Shown: positions 5,322 to 5,438 of the stretch, one piece after another
How the letters are laid out: the number at the start of each line of letters is the position of its first letter
Position numbering within the stretch: the stretch's first letter is position 1
NCBI GenBank assembly: GCA_003671065.1
Contig: QWPU01000218.1
Coordinates: 1-5,438 of the forward strand
Direction of reading: 5' to 3'
Length of the DNA: 5,438 nucleotides
DNA from: Planctomycetota bacterium
GTDB taxonomy: Bacteria > Planctomycetota > Phycisphaerae > Phycisphaerales > SM1A02
Notes under the pieces: model-generated
What the model was told of the DNA's origin: nothing
Databases searched by the model: none
Seen by the model: the letters and a program-made list of their open reading frames with translations, nothing else
Position numbers and translations under genes: made by a program

Positions 5322-5438
5322 CTACCGAATCGTCACGCTCTCGCGCAGTTCCATCTCGTACACGCCCGACATCTTTGGCGTGTTCACGATGAGTCCCTCG
5401 TCGTCAAACGTCGGCGTGAAGCGCTGCCACTGCGGACC
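5322..5438 (-). CDS. C-terminal fragment of an unrecognised protein (5' end beyond window)
   Basis: On the leftward strand 38 codons are open from the right edge to a TAG at 5322-5324. The frame shows strong coding character: by hand count 32 of the 38 codons end in G or C. The peptide begins GPQWQRFTPTFDDEGL and ends GVYEMELRESVTIR. No motif allows a family assignment, and the fragment is too short for one. It converges on the paralog 2 gene across the hairpin-rich gap. Confidence 0.7.
   Translation of the reverse strand, partial: GPQWQRFTPTFDDEGLIVNTPKMSGVYEMELRESVTIR

Overview
The window looks like chromosomal DNA from a planctomycete, most likely of the Phycisphaerae type. This is inferred from gene style, not from a marker gene. 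The DNA is GC-rich with G/C-ending codons. Three of the five coding regions are secreted proteins that end, within two residues of a final Trp, in a paired calcium-loop tail of the pattern D-x-N-G-D-G-x-x-x-A-x-D...NW. That dockerin-like C-terminus is very common on exported planctomycete proteins. Clear Shine-Dalgarno sites are mostly lacking.

Layout. (1) Positions 2-1561 (+) hold the 3' part of a large secreted protein: a parallel beta-helix (Pmp-like GGAL / FxxN repeats) interrupted by a complete-looking seven-blade RCC1-type propeller, then more beta-helix, then the dockerin-like tail. (2) Positions 1562-1725 are a convergent intergenic gap with two good hairpins and a weaker dyad. (3) Positions 1726-3228 (-) encode a Tat-exported FAD-linked oxidase of the berberine-bridge/PCMH family, with both residues expected for bicovalent flavin attachment. 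(4) Positions 3229-3369 are a divergent promoter region with a candidate sigma70-type promoter for the rightward gene and a 9-base direct repeat. (5) Positions 3370-4200 and 4330-5115 (+) are diverged tandem paralogs: signal peptide, a degenerate C-type-lectin-like domain, acidic TSP3-like calcium loops, then the dockerin-like tail. An imperfect hairpin followed by a T-run separates them. (6) Positions 5116-5321 form a convergent gap packed with five consecutive hairpins. (7) Positions 5322-5438 (-) are the C-terminal 38 codons of an unrecognised gene that continues past the right edge.

Together the genes encode exported proteins: a repeat-built adhesin or scaffold-like protein, two small lectin-like proteins and an exported flavin oxidase. 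The shared tail suggests a common sorting or attachment route for the three (+) strand products, but no cohesin, sortase or secretion machinery lies in the window. No mobile element, CRISPR array, tRNA or rRNA was seen. The most noteworthy points are the propeller nested inside the beta-helix with a near-repeat at its two borders, the lectin-like tandem paralogs, and the hairpin-dense gap near the right end.
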